A stretch of DNA of 64,000 nucleotides from Algoriphagus locisalis (GTDB taxonomy: Bacteria; Bacteroidota; Bacteroidia; Cytophagales; Cyclobacteriaceae), in the NCBI RefSeq assembly GCF_900116615.1, contig NZ_FPBF01000005.1:1-64000 (forward strand), in the 5' to 3' direction. The position numbers were made by a program, and so were the translations under genes. The notes below the pieces were generated by a model. That model did not search any database and was not told the DNA's origin. It saw only the letters and a list, made by a program, of their open reading frames with translations. Positions 52,416 to 60,783 of this stretch are shown in pieces. How positions within the stretch are numbered: the first letter of the stretch is position 1; each line of letters begins with the position of its first letter.

Positions 52416-55400
52416 AAAATTACTACCTACTATTGATCTATATCCTTTTGGCTGGGATGCCGCTACTGGCACAAACCCAGCGGACCGTCACCGGAACGGT
52501 GACTGATAGTCAGGACAAAAGCGCCCTGCCGGGCGTGACTGTATTGGTAAAAGGAACTACGAATGGTACCGTGACCGATGAGGAGGGTACCTATAGCCTG
52601 AATGCTCCGGGAGAGTCTGTCGTTCTGGTGTTTTCCTATTTGGGATATTCCACCCTGGAGCAGGAGCTGACTTCTGGGCAATCCATGTTAAATGTGCAGA
52701 TGACGCTTTCAGATTTTGCACTGGATCAGGTAGAAGTTCTGGCCACAGGTTATCAGGAAATCCCCAGGGAACGGGCTAACGGCTCCTTTGTAGGACTGGA
52801 TAAGGAGCTGGTCAACCGACGTGTCAGCACAGGCATCCTAGAGCGCCTGGAGGATGTGACACCCGGTCTGATATTCAATCGGGAAGGAACAGAGAGTATC
52901 AGTATCCGGGGTAGATCTACCATACAGGCCAATGCTGAACCCCTGATCGTGGTGGACAATTTCCCTTATGATGGACCCATAGAAAACATCAACCCAAACG
53001 ATGTGGAAAGTATCACGGTACTGAAAGATGCATCCGCAGCTTCCATCTGGGGAGCAAGAGCAGGTAACGGCGTGATCGTCATTACCACCAAGAGGGCAAA
53101 GCAGGGTCAGAGTTTCAGGGTATCATTTAATGCCAATACCACCGTCGTAGAAAAGCCGGATCTGTTTTACAATCCTAAAATGTCCATCTCCTCGCTGGTC
53201 GATTTACACCGGACTTTATTTGACAGGGGCCTGTATAATTCCAGTATCAACTCCCGAAACAAAAGCAGTGTACCACCCGCGGTAGAAGTACTGCTGCAAG
53301 CACAAAATGGGGATATCACCCAGGCTGAGGCAGATGCGCTGCTGGAAGGGTTTAAAAGACGTGACTTCAGAAATGAGCTGGACCAGTATTATTATAGACC
53401 GGCAGTGAATCAGCAGTATGCACTGAATCTATCAGGTGCAGGTACAGTCCATCAGTATAACCTTTCCTTGGGTTATGACCGCAATAGCAGCCAGATCGTA
53501 GGAAATGAAAATAGCCGATTGACTTTGTCTCAGAACAATGCCTGGAAGCTACTGGATAACAAGTTGGATATAGGAGCAGGCATTTATTGGGTACAGGGAA
53601 AGGATATCAACAGGACCACCCTGGCGAGAGGAGTTGCCTATGATAGGCTTACCGACGATGAGGGGAATCCCATAGCAATCAGTGAAGCCTATTCAGACCG
53701 CTATTTGAACAGTGTGGAAGCCGAACATCCGGATTTGCTGAACTGGCGCTATGTTCCTTTAGAGGAGATAGGCCTCTTGGATAATAAAAGTCTAAGTTCT
53801 GACCTGAGATTGAATGCAAATCTCGGATACAGGATTCTACCCGATCTTAAGGCAGAGATCCGGTATCAGTACTGGACTAACCTGACCGAAACCAGAGACC
53901 ATATCCCACAAGAGGCCTTTTATGTACGTGATTTGATCAACCAGTTTTCGGAGTATGATGCGGATGGAATCCTTACCCGGCATATGCCATTGGGGGGTAT
54001 TTTGGACCATGGGACTGGCAGGGGAGAAAGTCATTCCTTCCGCTCCATGCTGAGCTATGAAAAGTTATTTGCTAGCGGCAACAGGATCAATGCTATAGGT
54101 GGATTTGAATTCAAAAATCTGATAGCCTATAATGATGCAATGCGCTATTTTGGTTATGATGATGAGTTGGGGCTGAGTGTAGCGGTAGATCCCAATACAA
54201 GATACAGGAAGCTGTTTAATAATATCCTAGGATCCCTTCCTGCCAACCAGTCGCATACGGGATCCACTGACCGCTTCGTATCGTACTTTGCCAATGCTTC
54301 CTACCAGATTGGCACCCGTTTTAATTTCTCTGCCAGTGCCCGTAAAGACCAGTCCAATCTCTTTGGGGTCAATGCCAATCAGCGGGGAGTGCCGCTTTGG
54401 TCAGTAGGAGGGGGATATACTCTATCGGAAGAGAAATGGTACAAAATGAAGGAGCTGCCTTATCTCAGGTTAAGGGCTACTTATGGGTACAATGGAAATG
54501 TGGACAAGCGTACCTCTGCTTACACCACGGCCAGGTATTTTATTTCCTCTTCTTCCACGATCCCCAACCTTCCCATAGCGGCCATTACCAGTCCTCCTAA
54601 TCCCAATCTGGGTTGGGAGAAAATAAGGATAGCCAATTTGGGCTTGGATTTCTCTTCCAAAAATTCAAGAATCTCGGGTACGCTGGAATTTTATCAGAAA
54701 AAAGGTGAAGATCTGATCGGGGACATAGAAGTTCCTGCCTCATCGGGATTTTCTAAGTTTAGGGGGAATTTTGCCAATACAGCTACGTTTGGGTTCGACT
54801 TTAACTTCAGCACCTTGAATATAGACAAGGGATTCCAGTGGAAATCAGATTTTTTCTGGAGCTATGTAAACGAAAAGGTCACCCGGTACAATTATACCTT
54901 GTCTCCTTCCAATTTTCTAAATACCGGTGCGATCAACCCTTATGAAGGCAGACCGCTCTTTGGGGTGTATGGCTATGATTGGGCTGGGCTGAATCCTGAA
55001 AACGGCAACCCTATGGGGTATTTAGATGGAGTTCCAAGTGAGGATTACAGGGGGATTCTGAATGCCGCCACGTTGGATAATCTGGTCTATGCGGGACCTG
55101 GCAGGCCGGTGCATTTCGGCTCCATCCGGAATACCTTCAGCTGGAAAGGTTTGGAACTGTCTGCCAATATCAGTTTCAGACTTGGGTATTATTACCGTAG
55201 AGCCTCAGTGAGCTATAGAAATATTTATTCTGGAAGTTTTGAGCATGGGGATTATGATAAGCGTTGGCAGACTGCAGGTGATGAGCTACTTACACAGGTG
55301 CCGTCAATGCCAGAAGTCGCCAATACCTTCAGGGACAGTTTTTATCTGTGTTCCGAGGCACTAATTGCCAAAGGCGATCATATCCGGCTACAGGATGTCC

Positions 55401-55582
55401 GACTGGCTTATTCATTTAGGGAGGGGAGACTTTCAGGTTCACTTATTCGAAACCTGTCGGTCTATACCTATGCCAACAATCTGGGGATCATCTGGAAGGC
55501 AACAAAAGATGAGCTGGATCCGGACTTTAGAACTTCCCGGCCACAGCGTTCCATAGCATTTGGGCTTAACTGGAACTTTTAA
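52412..55582 (+). CDS. SusC/RagA family TonB-linked outer-membrane protein
   Basis: 1056 residues: signal peptide (LLLIYILLAGMPLLAQ), carboxypeptidase-regulatory-like domain (about 22-100, VTGTVTDSQDKSALPGVTVL), plug domain with GVIVITTKRAKQGQS at about 220, and a barrel to the last strand SIAFGLNWNF. The SusC hallmark LKDASAASIWGARAGNGVIV is present. Known biology: SusC barrels form a lidded importer with the SusD lipoprotein encoded 486 bp downstream. Substrates are glycans or peptides. With a redoxin and a small secreted DUF6520-like protein nearby rather than glycosidases, a peptide-type substrate is my inference. Confidence 0.95.
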   Translation: MKNYYLLLIYILLAGMPLLAQTQRTVTGTVTDSQDKSALPGVTVLVKGTTNGTVTDEEGTYSLNAPGESVVLVFSYLGYSTLEQELTSGQSMLNVQMTLSDFALDQVEVLATGYQEIPRERANGSFVGLDKELVNRRVSTGILERLEDVTPGLIFNREGTESISIRGRSTIQANAEPLIVVDNFPYDGPIENINPNDVESITVLKDASAASIWGARAGNGVIVITTKRAKQGQSFRVSFNANTTVVEKPDLFYNPKMSISSLVDLHRTLFDRGLYNSSINSRNKSSVPPAVEVLLQAQNGDITQAEADALLEGFKRRDFRNELDQYYYRPAVNQQYALNLSGAGTVHQYNLSLGYDRNSSQIVGNENSRLTLSQNNAWKLLDNKLDIGAGIYWVQGKDINRTTLARGVAYDRLTDDEGNPIAISEAYSDRYLNSVEAEHPDLLNWRYVPLEEIGLLDNKSLSSDLRLNANLGYRILPDLKAEIRYQYWTNLTETRDHIPQEAFYVRDLINQFSEYDADGILTRHMPLGGILDHGTGRGESHSFRSMLSYEKLFASGNRINAIGGFEFKNLIAYNDAMRYFGYDDELGLSVAVDPNTRYRKLFNNILGSLPANQSHTGSTDRFVSYFANASYQIGTRFNFSASARKDQSNLFGVNANQRGVPLWSVGGGYTLSEEKWYKMKELPYLRLRATYGYNGNVDKRTSAYTTARYFISSSSTIPNLPIAAITSPPNPNLGWEKIRIANLGLDFSSKNSRISGTLEFYQKKGEDLIGDIEVPASSGFSKFRGNFANTATFGFDFNFSTLNIDKGFQWKSDFFWSYVNEKVTRYNYTLSPSNFLNTGAINPYEGRPLFGVYGYDWAGLNPENGNPMGYLDGVPSEDYRGILNAATLDNLVYAGPGRPVHFGSIRNTFSWKGLELSANISFRLGYYYRRASVSYRNIYSGSFEHGDYDKRWQTAGDELLTQVPSMPEVANTFRDSFYLCSEALIAKGDHIRLQDVRLAYSFREGRLSGSLIRNLSVYTYANNLGIIWKATKDELDPDFRTSRPQRSIAFGLNWNF

Positions 55583-55972
55583 CCTAATGCATAAATAGCC
55601 TAAAATCGTGCCTACTGACCGGTAGCCATATGTACTTTAAAAATCAATTATTATCGCACGAAATATCCATGACGGGCATACTAAACACAGGGGATGATTT
55701 TATCACAGCATACTCCTCATTAGCAGATTGGTTTGTTATTAGGGCGCGCTGGGGAGACGCAGCAGCAGTCTTGTCCGCCGAAGGAGGAAGCCAGGCGGTG
55801 GGCCTGCGGGTTGAAGCTTTGCTGGCGTCTTGGCCTTTTGGTTTTTGGGCTAAGCCAAAAGAACAAATAAAATCTAGCATATAGCTAGCTATTTAGAAGG
55901 ATAAGATTCTTAAACCCTTTGATGATTTTCTCAAATTCTGTTAGTGTAAAATTTATAAACTTAAACTATAGA
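55583..55972. other. 390-bp spacer between susC and the susD leader
   Basis: Contains a GC-rich block (55744-55865) including AGGCGGTGGGCCTGCGGG and the palindrome-like GGCCTTTTGGTTTTTGGGC/GCCAAAAGAAC, open in frames on both strands for about 80 codons and not believed coding. An unrelated AT-rich stretch then leads into the leader element. Confidence 0.6.
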
Positions 55973-56070
55973 CACGTGAAATCGAGCATGTCGGAAGTGA
56001 CACACAGAGGGATGATTATCTCCCAGGCGAGATTCCATATGGCCTTTAAAAGACAAAATATAATCATATG
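55973..56070 (+). promoter_or_regulatory. Leader element copy 4, upstream of susD
   Basis: Arm 1 is CACGTGAAATCGAGCATG, then a TGTCG-GAAG-TGACA hairpin, a GGGA...TCCC hairpin, arm 2 GCGAGATTCCATATG and arm 3 CATATG with the susD ATG. A GTG-initiated frame of 31 codons ends in TGA at 56069-56071, overlapping the susD start codon as ATGA. Confidence 0.8.
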
Positions 56071-57402
56071 AATAATTACCTAAGAATAATATACCTATCC
56101 GGATTCATTTTATGCCTCATCAGCTGCAATGATTTTCTGGATGAAAAGCCAAGCAAAAGTCTGGTGGTACCGACAACACCGGAAGATATACAAGCCCTCC
56201 TGGATGGTGATGGATTGATGAATTCAGATGCGTTTACACTTTTTCTTCAATCTGACGATTTTGAATTGGGGGATGCGGGTGCCGCAGAGTTGGATGATTG
56301 GCAACGCAATGCCGTGTTCTGGAAAGGGGAAATTGACAACCCGGATGGGGTCACATTAGAGTATAGGAATAGTTACGAGAAAATCTTTGTATCCCATTAT
56401 GTGATGGAGCAAGTAAAAGGATTTGAGGATTCCTCTCCCCAAACCAATGAACTCATGGGGCAGGCCTTATTTTATCGGGCTTACGGATACTTTACGCTAG
56501 CCCAGCTGTTTATGCCGGACTATAGAATGGCAAAAGAGTCCGAAGAAGAAATAGTGCCCTTAAGATCTGAATCCCAGTTGGATGTAGATGTGCCAATGGC
56601 TACAGTTTCACAGATGTATGCAGAAATTGTATCTGATCTTGAACAGGCAATTTCTCTTTTGCCGGAAACAGCCAAGTATGTGACCAGGCCTTCCAGAGTA
56701 GCGGCTTATGCATTATTGAGTAGAGTGAATTTGGCGATGGGAGACTATGAAAAAGCCTTGGAGAGTTCCACAGCTGCCTTGGCCATCCGTTCGGAATTAA
56801 TGGATTACAATACTATTGATACAGTAAATACCTATCCCATCCCTTTTCTAAATGAGGAAATCATTTTCAATGGAATCCAAACTGCCTATTCCTTCTCTTT
56901 TTCCACCAATCTACTGGTGAATTCTGAGATTTATGAAAGCTATGATGCTATGGATTTGAGGAAGCCTTTGTATTTTATGCTGAATAGTGAGGGTTCCCCT
57001 AATTTTACCGGAAGCTATAATGGCAATTTTGAACTGTTTTCAGGTATTGCGGTAGATGAACTGATGTTGACTGCTGCAGAATGTACGGTAAGAGCAGGGG
57101 ACCTACAGGCAGGTATGGACTATCTGAATAAGTTGCTGGAAACCCGTTGGGTGACCGGTTACTATGTTCCGTATGTAGCTTCCTCCCAGCAGGAGGCGAT
57201 GGATATCATATTGATGGAAAGAAGAAAAAGTCTCCTGTATAGAAGCACCCGTTGGATGGATTTAAAACGCTTAAGCAATGAACCTTTATTTCACAAAATA
57301 TTGAAAAGGGAAGTAAGTAGTTTTAGTGGGAGTCTGGATCTGAGCCAGGAAGCCTATGCGCTGAAGATCCCGGCAAGAGAATTGGTGTTTGAGGGCAAAT
57401 AG
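56068..57402 (+). CDS. SusD/RagB family outer-membrane lipoprotein
   Basis: 444 residues with a lipobox (LCLISC, Cys20) followed by the typical NDFLDEKPSKSLVVPTTPED. TPR-like helices include GQALFYRAYGYFTLAQLF and RVAAYALLSRVNLAMGDYEK. The C-terminal RagB domain has MDIILMERRKSLLYRSTRW and ALKIPARELVF. Known biology: SusD proteins lie over the SusC barrel and capture the substrate. It is separated from susC by an unusually long 486-bp spacer that ends in the leader element, so susD can be controlled independently of susC. Confidence 0.94.
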   Translation: MNNYLRIIYLSGFILCLISCNDFLDEKPSKSLVVPTTPEDIQALLDGDGLMNSDAFTLFLQSDDFELGDAGAAELDDWQRNAVFWKGEIDNPDGVTLEYRNSYEKIFVSHYVMEQVKGFEDSSPQTNELMGQALFYRAYGYFTLAQLFMPDYRMAKESEEEIVPLRSESQLDVDVPMATVSQMYAEIVSDLEQAISLLPETAKYVTRPSRVAAYALLSRVNLAMGDYEKALESSTAALAIRSELMDYNTIDTVNTYPIPFLNEEIIFNGIQTAYSFSFSTNLLVNSEIYESYDAMDLRKPLYFMLNSEGSPNFTGSYNGNFELFSGIAVDELMLTAAECTVRAGDLQAGMDYLNKLLETRWVTGYYVPYVASSQQEAMDIILMERRKSLLYRSTRWMDLKRLSNEPLFHKILKREVSSFSGSLDLSQEAYALKIPARELVFEGK

Positions 57403-57410
57403 AAATGCAA

Positions 57411-57441
57411 AAGGAGAGGCACTTTGCCTCTCCTTAATCTT
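57411..57441. terminator. Bidirectional terminator between susD and the DUF6520-like gene
   Basis: AAGGAGAGGC-ACTTT-GCCTCTCCTT has perfect 10-bp arms followed by AATCTTTT on the plus strand and preceded by an A-rich tract for the minus strand. It sits between convergent genes, 9 bp after the susD stop. Confidence 0.85.
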
Positions 57442-57465
57442 TTACCAAAAGGAAAAAGAATCTGC

Positions 57466-57759
57466 TTAAACCTCAGTCAGTTTACTGGCATCGATGACAT
57501 TCAGTTCTCTGTCACTGTCTGATGAATTGATAGGCATACCAAATTCATCAGGAGAACTTACCCTACAATTGCTGTCATCTTCTGGATCACAGGAATAGGT
57601 ATCAGGAGCTGGGTTCTGATCGGTCAGATCATACCAGATTCCCGTGTCTGGATCCTGAGCATATTGAACTACTGGAGTTGGCTGGGTAAACGCAAAAGCG
57701 GCTACCACAGCAAGCGAAAATACACCTCCGCGTAGGAGGTTTAAAACTGAAAGTTTCAT
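57466..57759 (-). CDS. DUF6520-like small secreted protein
   Basis: 97 residues from the ATG at 57759; the longer frame to 57801 is rejected because the leader element ends on this codon and the signal peptide starts here (MKLSVLNLLRGGVFSLAVVA, then AAFAF). The mature part is acidic with Cys in DTYSCDPEDDSNCRV (two Cys eight apart) and ends VIDASKLTEV. The arrangement (hydrophobic N-terminus, GIWYDLTDQ, Cys pair) fits DUF6520, whose function is unknown. It shares a neighbourhood with a MauE/DoxX-like membrane protein and the SusCD pair. Confidence 0.72.
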   Translation of the reverse strand: MKLSVLNLLRGGVFSLAVVAAFAFTQPTPVVQYAQDPDTGIWYDLTDQNPAPDTYSCDPEDDSNCRVSSPDEFGMPINSSDSDRELNVIDASKLTEV

Positions 57760-57853
57760 AAGATTATAATTTGTTTTTAATTGCCTTATGGAATCTCGCA
57801 TGGATGGTATTTATTATTCCGTTTAGGATGGTTGTCATGCTCAATTTCATAAG
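57757..57853 (-). promoter_or_regulatory. Leader element copy 5, upstream of the DUF6520-like gene
   Basis: The most diverged copy and the most informative. On the minus strand arm 1 is CTTATGAAATTGAGCATG, arm 2 is GCGAGATTCCATAAG and arm 3 is CTTATG with the start codon. All three arms differ from CATATG yet stay mutually complementary. A 28-codon frame runs from 57850 to a TAA at 57764-57766, four bases before the ATG. The central loop is unrelated in sequence to the other copies. Confidence 0.78.
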
Positions 57854-59241
57854 TTGTAATCATTATAGTTTAGTGATAACTCCGGTCGCTGTGGATGATC
57901 TGATAGGCCACGAACCATTGCAGATCTTCCTTCCGAGAGGGGCGTCCGGATTTTTTTTACCCCCTGCTGTTGTCCGGCAACCACCTGGTGGCTTCACGAA
58001 CCGTGTTGTTTTTTCTTCTTCAATAAAAAGCTGCTCCCATAGCACTTGCAGTGCTGGATTTGCCTTGGCGTTTTAGTCATACCCTTTGAGGTTTGCCACA
58101 CCTCGAAGGTTTTATGGTTTTGTACTGATTTTATCCACCATGGTCTGTGTCTCCACAGACCATTTACTCAATTCGCGCAAGTCTTCCTGACTTGTGCGGT
58201 GGATAATGCAGTCTCCTGACTGCCTTCAGACTTCGGCTGATCGATATTTGTAATCTCGATCTGTTTCCGTAGGATTTTCAATCCGATTTTTCACTAACTC
58301 TGGTTACCTCCTCGGGAAAAACTTTCGTTTTTTCATGGCACCTCGTGTCCGAGGGAAATGGCCTTTTTGACTTTTTTACGCCGGGTTAAAACCCGCCGCT
58401 ACCCATCTGGCCTACCTAAGGCAGGCCCCCTAGCTCATCTCACGCAAGCCACTTGTCTTGTCAGCTGTTAGGAATCATAACCTCGCTACACGGATGCAAC
58501 TCTTCCTTCTTATCTATCTTACTCACACATTTGCATCATTGTAACCACCCAAGTTCTTGACTAGGCCGCGCCATGGAGCATATACGGTTTTTGAGATGAA
58601 GTCTTAACCGTTAAGAAAATTGGCTAGCTCGCGAAGGATTGAGCGAGATCCGCCAATTTTTAGGTAAAGACAAGTCTCAAAAATCAAATCGGTCCACAAT
58701 CGTTTTCCCATTATGATCCTTTCTCCGATTTGAAGTATAGGCTCGGGCAAAGAGTTTTGGATACTTTTGCTCTTCAAAAGTATCAGAGAAATAAACTTGC
58801 CCTTATCCATTCACACAATCGAGAAATTGCTGATACTTCACACAAATAAGACCCTTTTCTATACTCTCTTCACAAGGCATCGGTCATCGGACACTGGACT
58901 TTTCTTCCGTCTCCCGTCTCCCGTCTTCTGTCACCCCACATCCAACAACTCCACTAATCTTCCAATTTCGGCTGATCGGAATTTGTAATCCCGATCTCAA
59001 ACCGTAGGATTTTCAATCCGACAATTGATCTTTTGACATGTTTTGACGCTCCTGAGACCACTATTCAATTATTTTCATTTCCATCCTCCTGCATTAGCCC
59101 CCGTTTCCATATGATAATCCTGCGCAGGAGGCAATGGCCTTCTGGTCTTTTTTGACCTAGGGTTACGCCCTTCGTTCCTCAGGTCTCCACCCTAGGCTAT
59201 TACAAGTCACCCCGTTGGGGTTCTCCTAATTTTCCAATTTT
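57854..59241. other. 1.4-kb gene-free region made of palindromic words
   Basis: A chain of hairpins with different stems but similar loops: TGGTCTGTG-TCTC-CACAGACCA (58140), GCAAGTC-TTCCT-GACTTG (58178), GCAGTC-TCCT-GACTGC (58210), GGATT-TTC-AATCC (58285 and 59008) and GGAATTTGTAATCC (58978). CTAGGGTTACGCCC and ACCCTAGG words lie near 59160. A ACTTTTGCTCTTCAAAAGTA hairpin is at 58765. No frame longer than about 70 codons looks like protein. Confidence 0.6.
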
Positions 59242-59715
59242 TCAATCCGCCACGGCGGACAAGTTTTTCAAATTTTTCATTTCTGTCTTAACTCTTTCAT
59301 TACTCCAATAACCAATTACAGCCACTGTCAAAAACACCAGATTAAACACCAGATGTTCTCCCCAGCCCAGACTACCCAATACTCCACCGCAAGAACATGG
59401 TGTGCGTCCTGTAAATCCAAACCATACCCAGGAGACATATCCTGTAAATGATAGCATGAGTAAGCTGCTTGCCATAAAGCCAAACTTTCGCAAAGCAGGA
59501 ATCAGTAAGGAAATCGCAACTAGCACCTCCACTATAGGCAAGCCATACAAGAGAGCCTCGGTCAGCCATTCTGGAAACCATTGGTTATAAAGAGCAAATT
59601 TTGTCTCCCTCCAGTCATACACCTTACTTACAGCTGTATAAGTAAAGAGAGCGGCCAGAAGCCAGGCGGGTCCTTCGACTAGGACTGAGGTAAGGGATAC
59701 TGCTGGGCTTTTCAT
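59242..59715 (-). CDS. MauE/DoxX family redox-associated membrane protein
   Basis: 157 residues with four predicted membrane helices (WLLAALFTYTAVSKVYDW, LPIVEVLVAISLLIPALRKF, LLMLSFTGYVSWVWFGF, HLVFNLVFLTVAVIGYW). A TPCSCGGVLGSLGWGEHL loop has the two Cys typical of Bacteroidota MauE/DoxX proteins. Known biology: MauE-like proteins act in disulfide or electron transfer for periplasmic protein maturation. Inference: it could supply redox equivalents to the DUF6520-like protein (two Cys) or the redoxin-domain protein of the locus. The 1.4-kb repeat-rich spacer argues for a separate transcript. Confidence 0.85.
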   Translation of the reverse strand: MKSPAVSLTSVLVEGPAWLLAALFTYTAVSKVYDWRETKFALYNQWFPEWLTEALLYGLPIVEVLVAISLLIPALRKFGFMASSLLMLSFTGYVSWVWFGFTGRTPCSCGGVLGSLGWGEHLVFNLVFLTVAVIGYWSNERVKTEMKNLKNLSAVAD

Positions 59716-60105
59716 TTTTTCCTATTAAGGTTCTTCCAATGCTGTTGTCATCATAGTTAACACTTGCTACCCCACTCTCCTCAATGCCTGCCCCGCAGTA
59801 TTGCGGGGAGTCTGTTCCGAAAGCGTAGTGAGAGCTTCTGAATTTTAACTTCAGGAGAAAATTAATTGACATAAATCAAAAAAATGCAGGAGAATTTTCC
59901 GCCTACCTGAAATATTCATGCGAAAACAGGAAATATTTCCGATTTTATTGGAGGTTTTTACTTAATACTAAAAATTACCTATTGGATTTTTAATTTACTT
60001 AACATAAACTTAACACACAGTTAGTGATTGTTTACTAAGCTTTTGGAGGTTCTACAGCATTCAGACTTCTTATTTTCTTTTTATATAAATTTTTAATTCA
60101 CGGTT
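59716..60105. other. 390-bp spacer, probable promoter region of the Crp-like gene
   Basis: Near 59785 there is a fragment of the R1/R2 repeat word (CTCCTCAATGCCTGCCCCGC) followed by the hairpin CCCCGCAGTATTGCGGGG. The last 180 bp are AT-rich without coding frames; a strict TAnnTTTG box was not found. Confidence 0.55.
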
Positions 60106-60693
60106 ATGGAGACACACTTAGCTCAAATGAAGGAGGACTATGATCAACTGGTCCCGGGACTTTCACTCGATTATCAGAAGTTGAAATTGTACATGTATTT
60201 CCGGAAGAGGAAGAAGGGGACCATACTTAAGGCTCCAAATACTTTAGAGAAATGCAGTCGCTATATATGCAAGGGATATATGGGGCTGATGAAGCAAATG
60301 GAGGATGGAGAAGTGCTCAAGGAAATCTTTGGAAGCACGGATGTAGCCTTTGACTTCAAGTCCTACGCTAAAGAGAAAAAGACCAAATCCTACCTGATCT
60401 GTCTTTCAGATGTGGTCTATTTTGAAGTAAGCAAGGAATCCGAGCTGGACTTAGTGAAGCACTTCCCGGAATTTATCAAGCTGGGTTTGGCTATAAACCA
60501 TCGATTACTCGAAAGAGTCTCTAGGCGCTCCTCGATAAAAGGGAAGGGTATTCACAAAGGCTATAGGAAATTCCTTCAGGATTTTCCAGGTATTGACCGG
60601 GTCTTATCCCAGAATAAAATAGCCACCTATTTTGGATGTACGGACAGGACGGTACGCGCAGTTCAAAAAGAATATAAGGAAACAGACTTATGA
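60106..60693 (+). CDS. Divergent Crp/Fnr-type regulator
   Basis: 195 residues. The N-terminal part (LKLYMYFRKRKKGTILKAPN, GYMGLMKQMEDGEVLKEIFG, YLICLSDVVYFEVSKESELD) aligns in character with the cyclic-nucleotide-binding-like beta-roll of Bacteroidota Crp proteins. The C-terminal KFLQDFPGIDRVLSQNKIAT, then YFGCTDRTVRAVQKEY, is the helix-turn-helix. Ligand-binding residues of true CRP are not evident. The stop TGA overlaps the ATG at the head of the leader element before the terpene synthase gene, so the two are probably on one transcript and the regulator may act on this locus. Confidence 0.72.
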   Translation: METHLAQMKEDYDQLVPGLSLDYQKLKLYMYFRKRKKGTILKAPNTLEKCSRYICKGYMGLMKQMEDGEVLKEIFGSTDVAFDFKSYAKEKKTKSYLICLSDVVYFEVSKESELDLVKHFPEFIKLGLAINHRLLERVSRRSSIKGKGIHKGYRKFLQDFPGIDRVLSQNKIATYFGCTDRTVRAVQKEYKETDL

Positions 60694-60783
60694 AATCGAG
60701 CATGTCGATAACGACACACACTAGCATGGTTATAAACGCTGCGAGATTCCATATGACCATTGAAAAACAATTATAAACATATG
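60687..60783 (+). promoter_or_regulatory. Leader element copy 6, upstream of the terpene synthase gene
   Basis: Arm 1 (CTTATGAAATCGAGCATG) begins within the last codons of the Crp-like gene. A perfect TGTCG-ATAA-CGACA hairpin, arm 2 GCGAGATTCCATATG and arm 3 CATATG with the synthase ATG follow. The 28-codon frame starts at 60690, overlaps the upstream TGA as ATGA and ends TAA at 60774-60776, four bases before the synthase ATG. Confidence 0.8.

Noticed and set aside
55630-55884. Open frames of about 80 codons on both strands
   Set aside because: They coincide with a GC-rich palindromic intergenic block; equal openness on both strands argues against a gene.
57760-57801. N-terminal extension of the DUF6520-like gene
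   Set aside because: The extra 14 codons lie within the leader element and precede a clean signal peptide.
58604-58810. 68-codon minus-strand frame
   Set aside because: Located in the palindromic-word spacer and without protein-like features.
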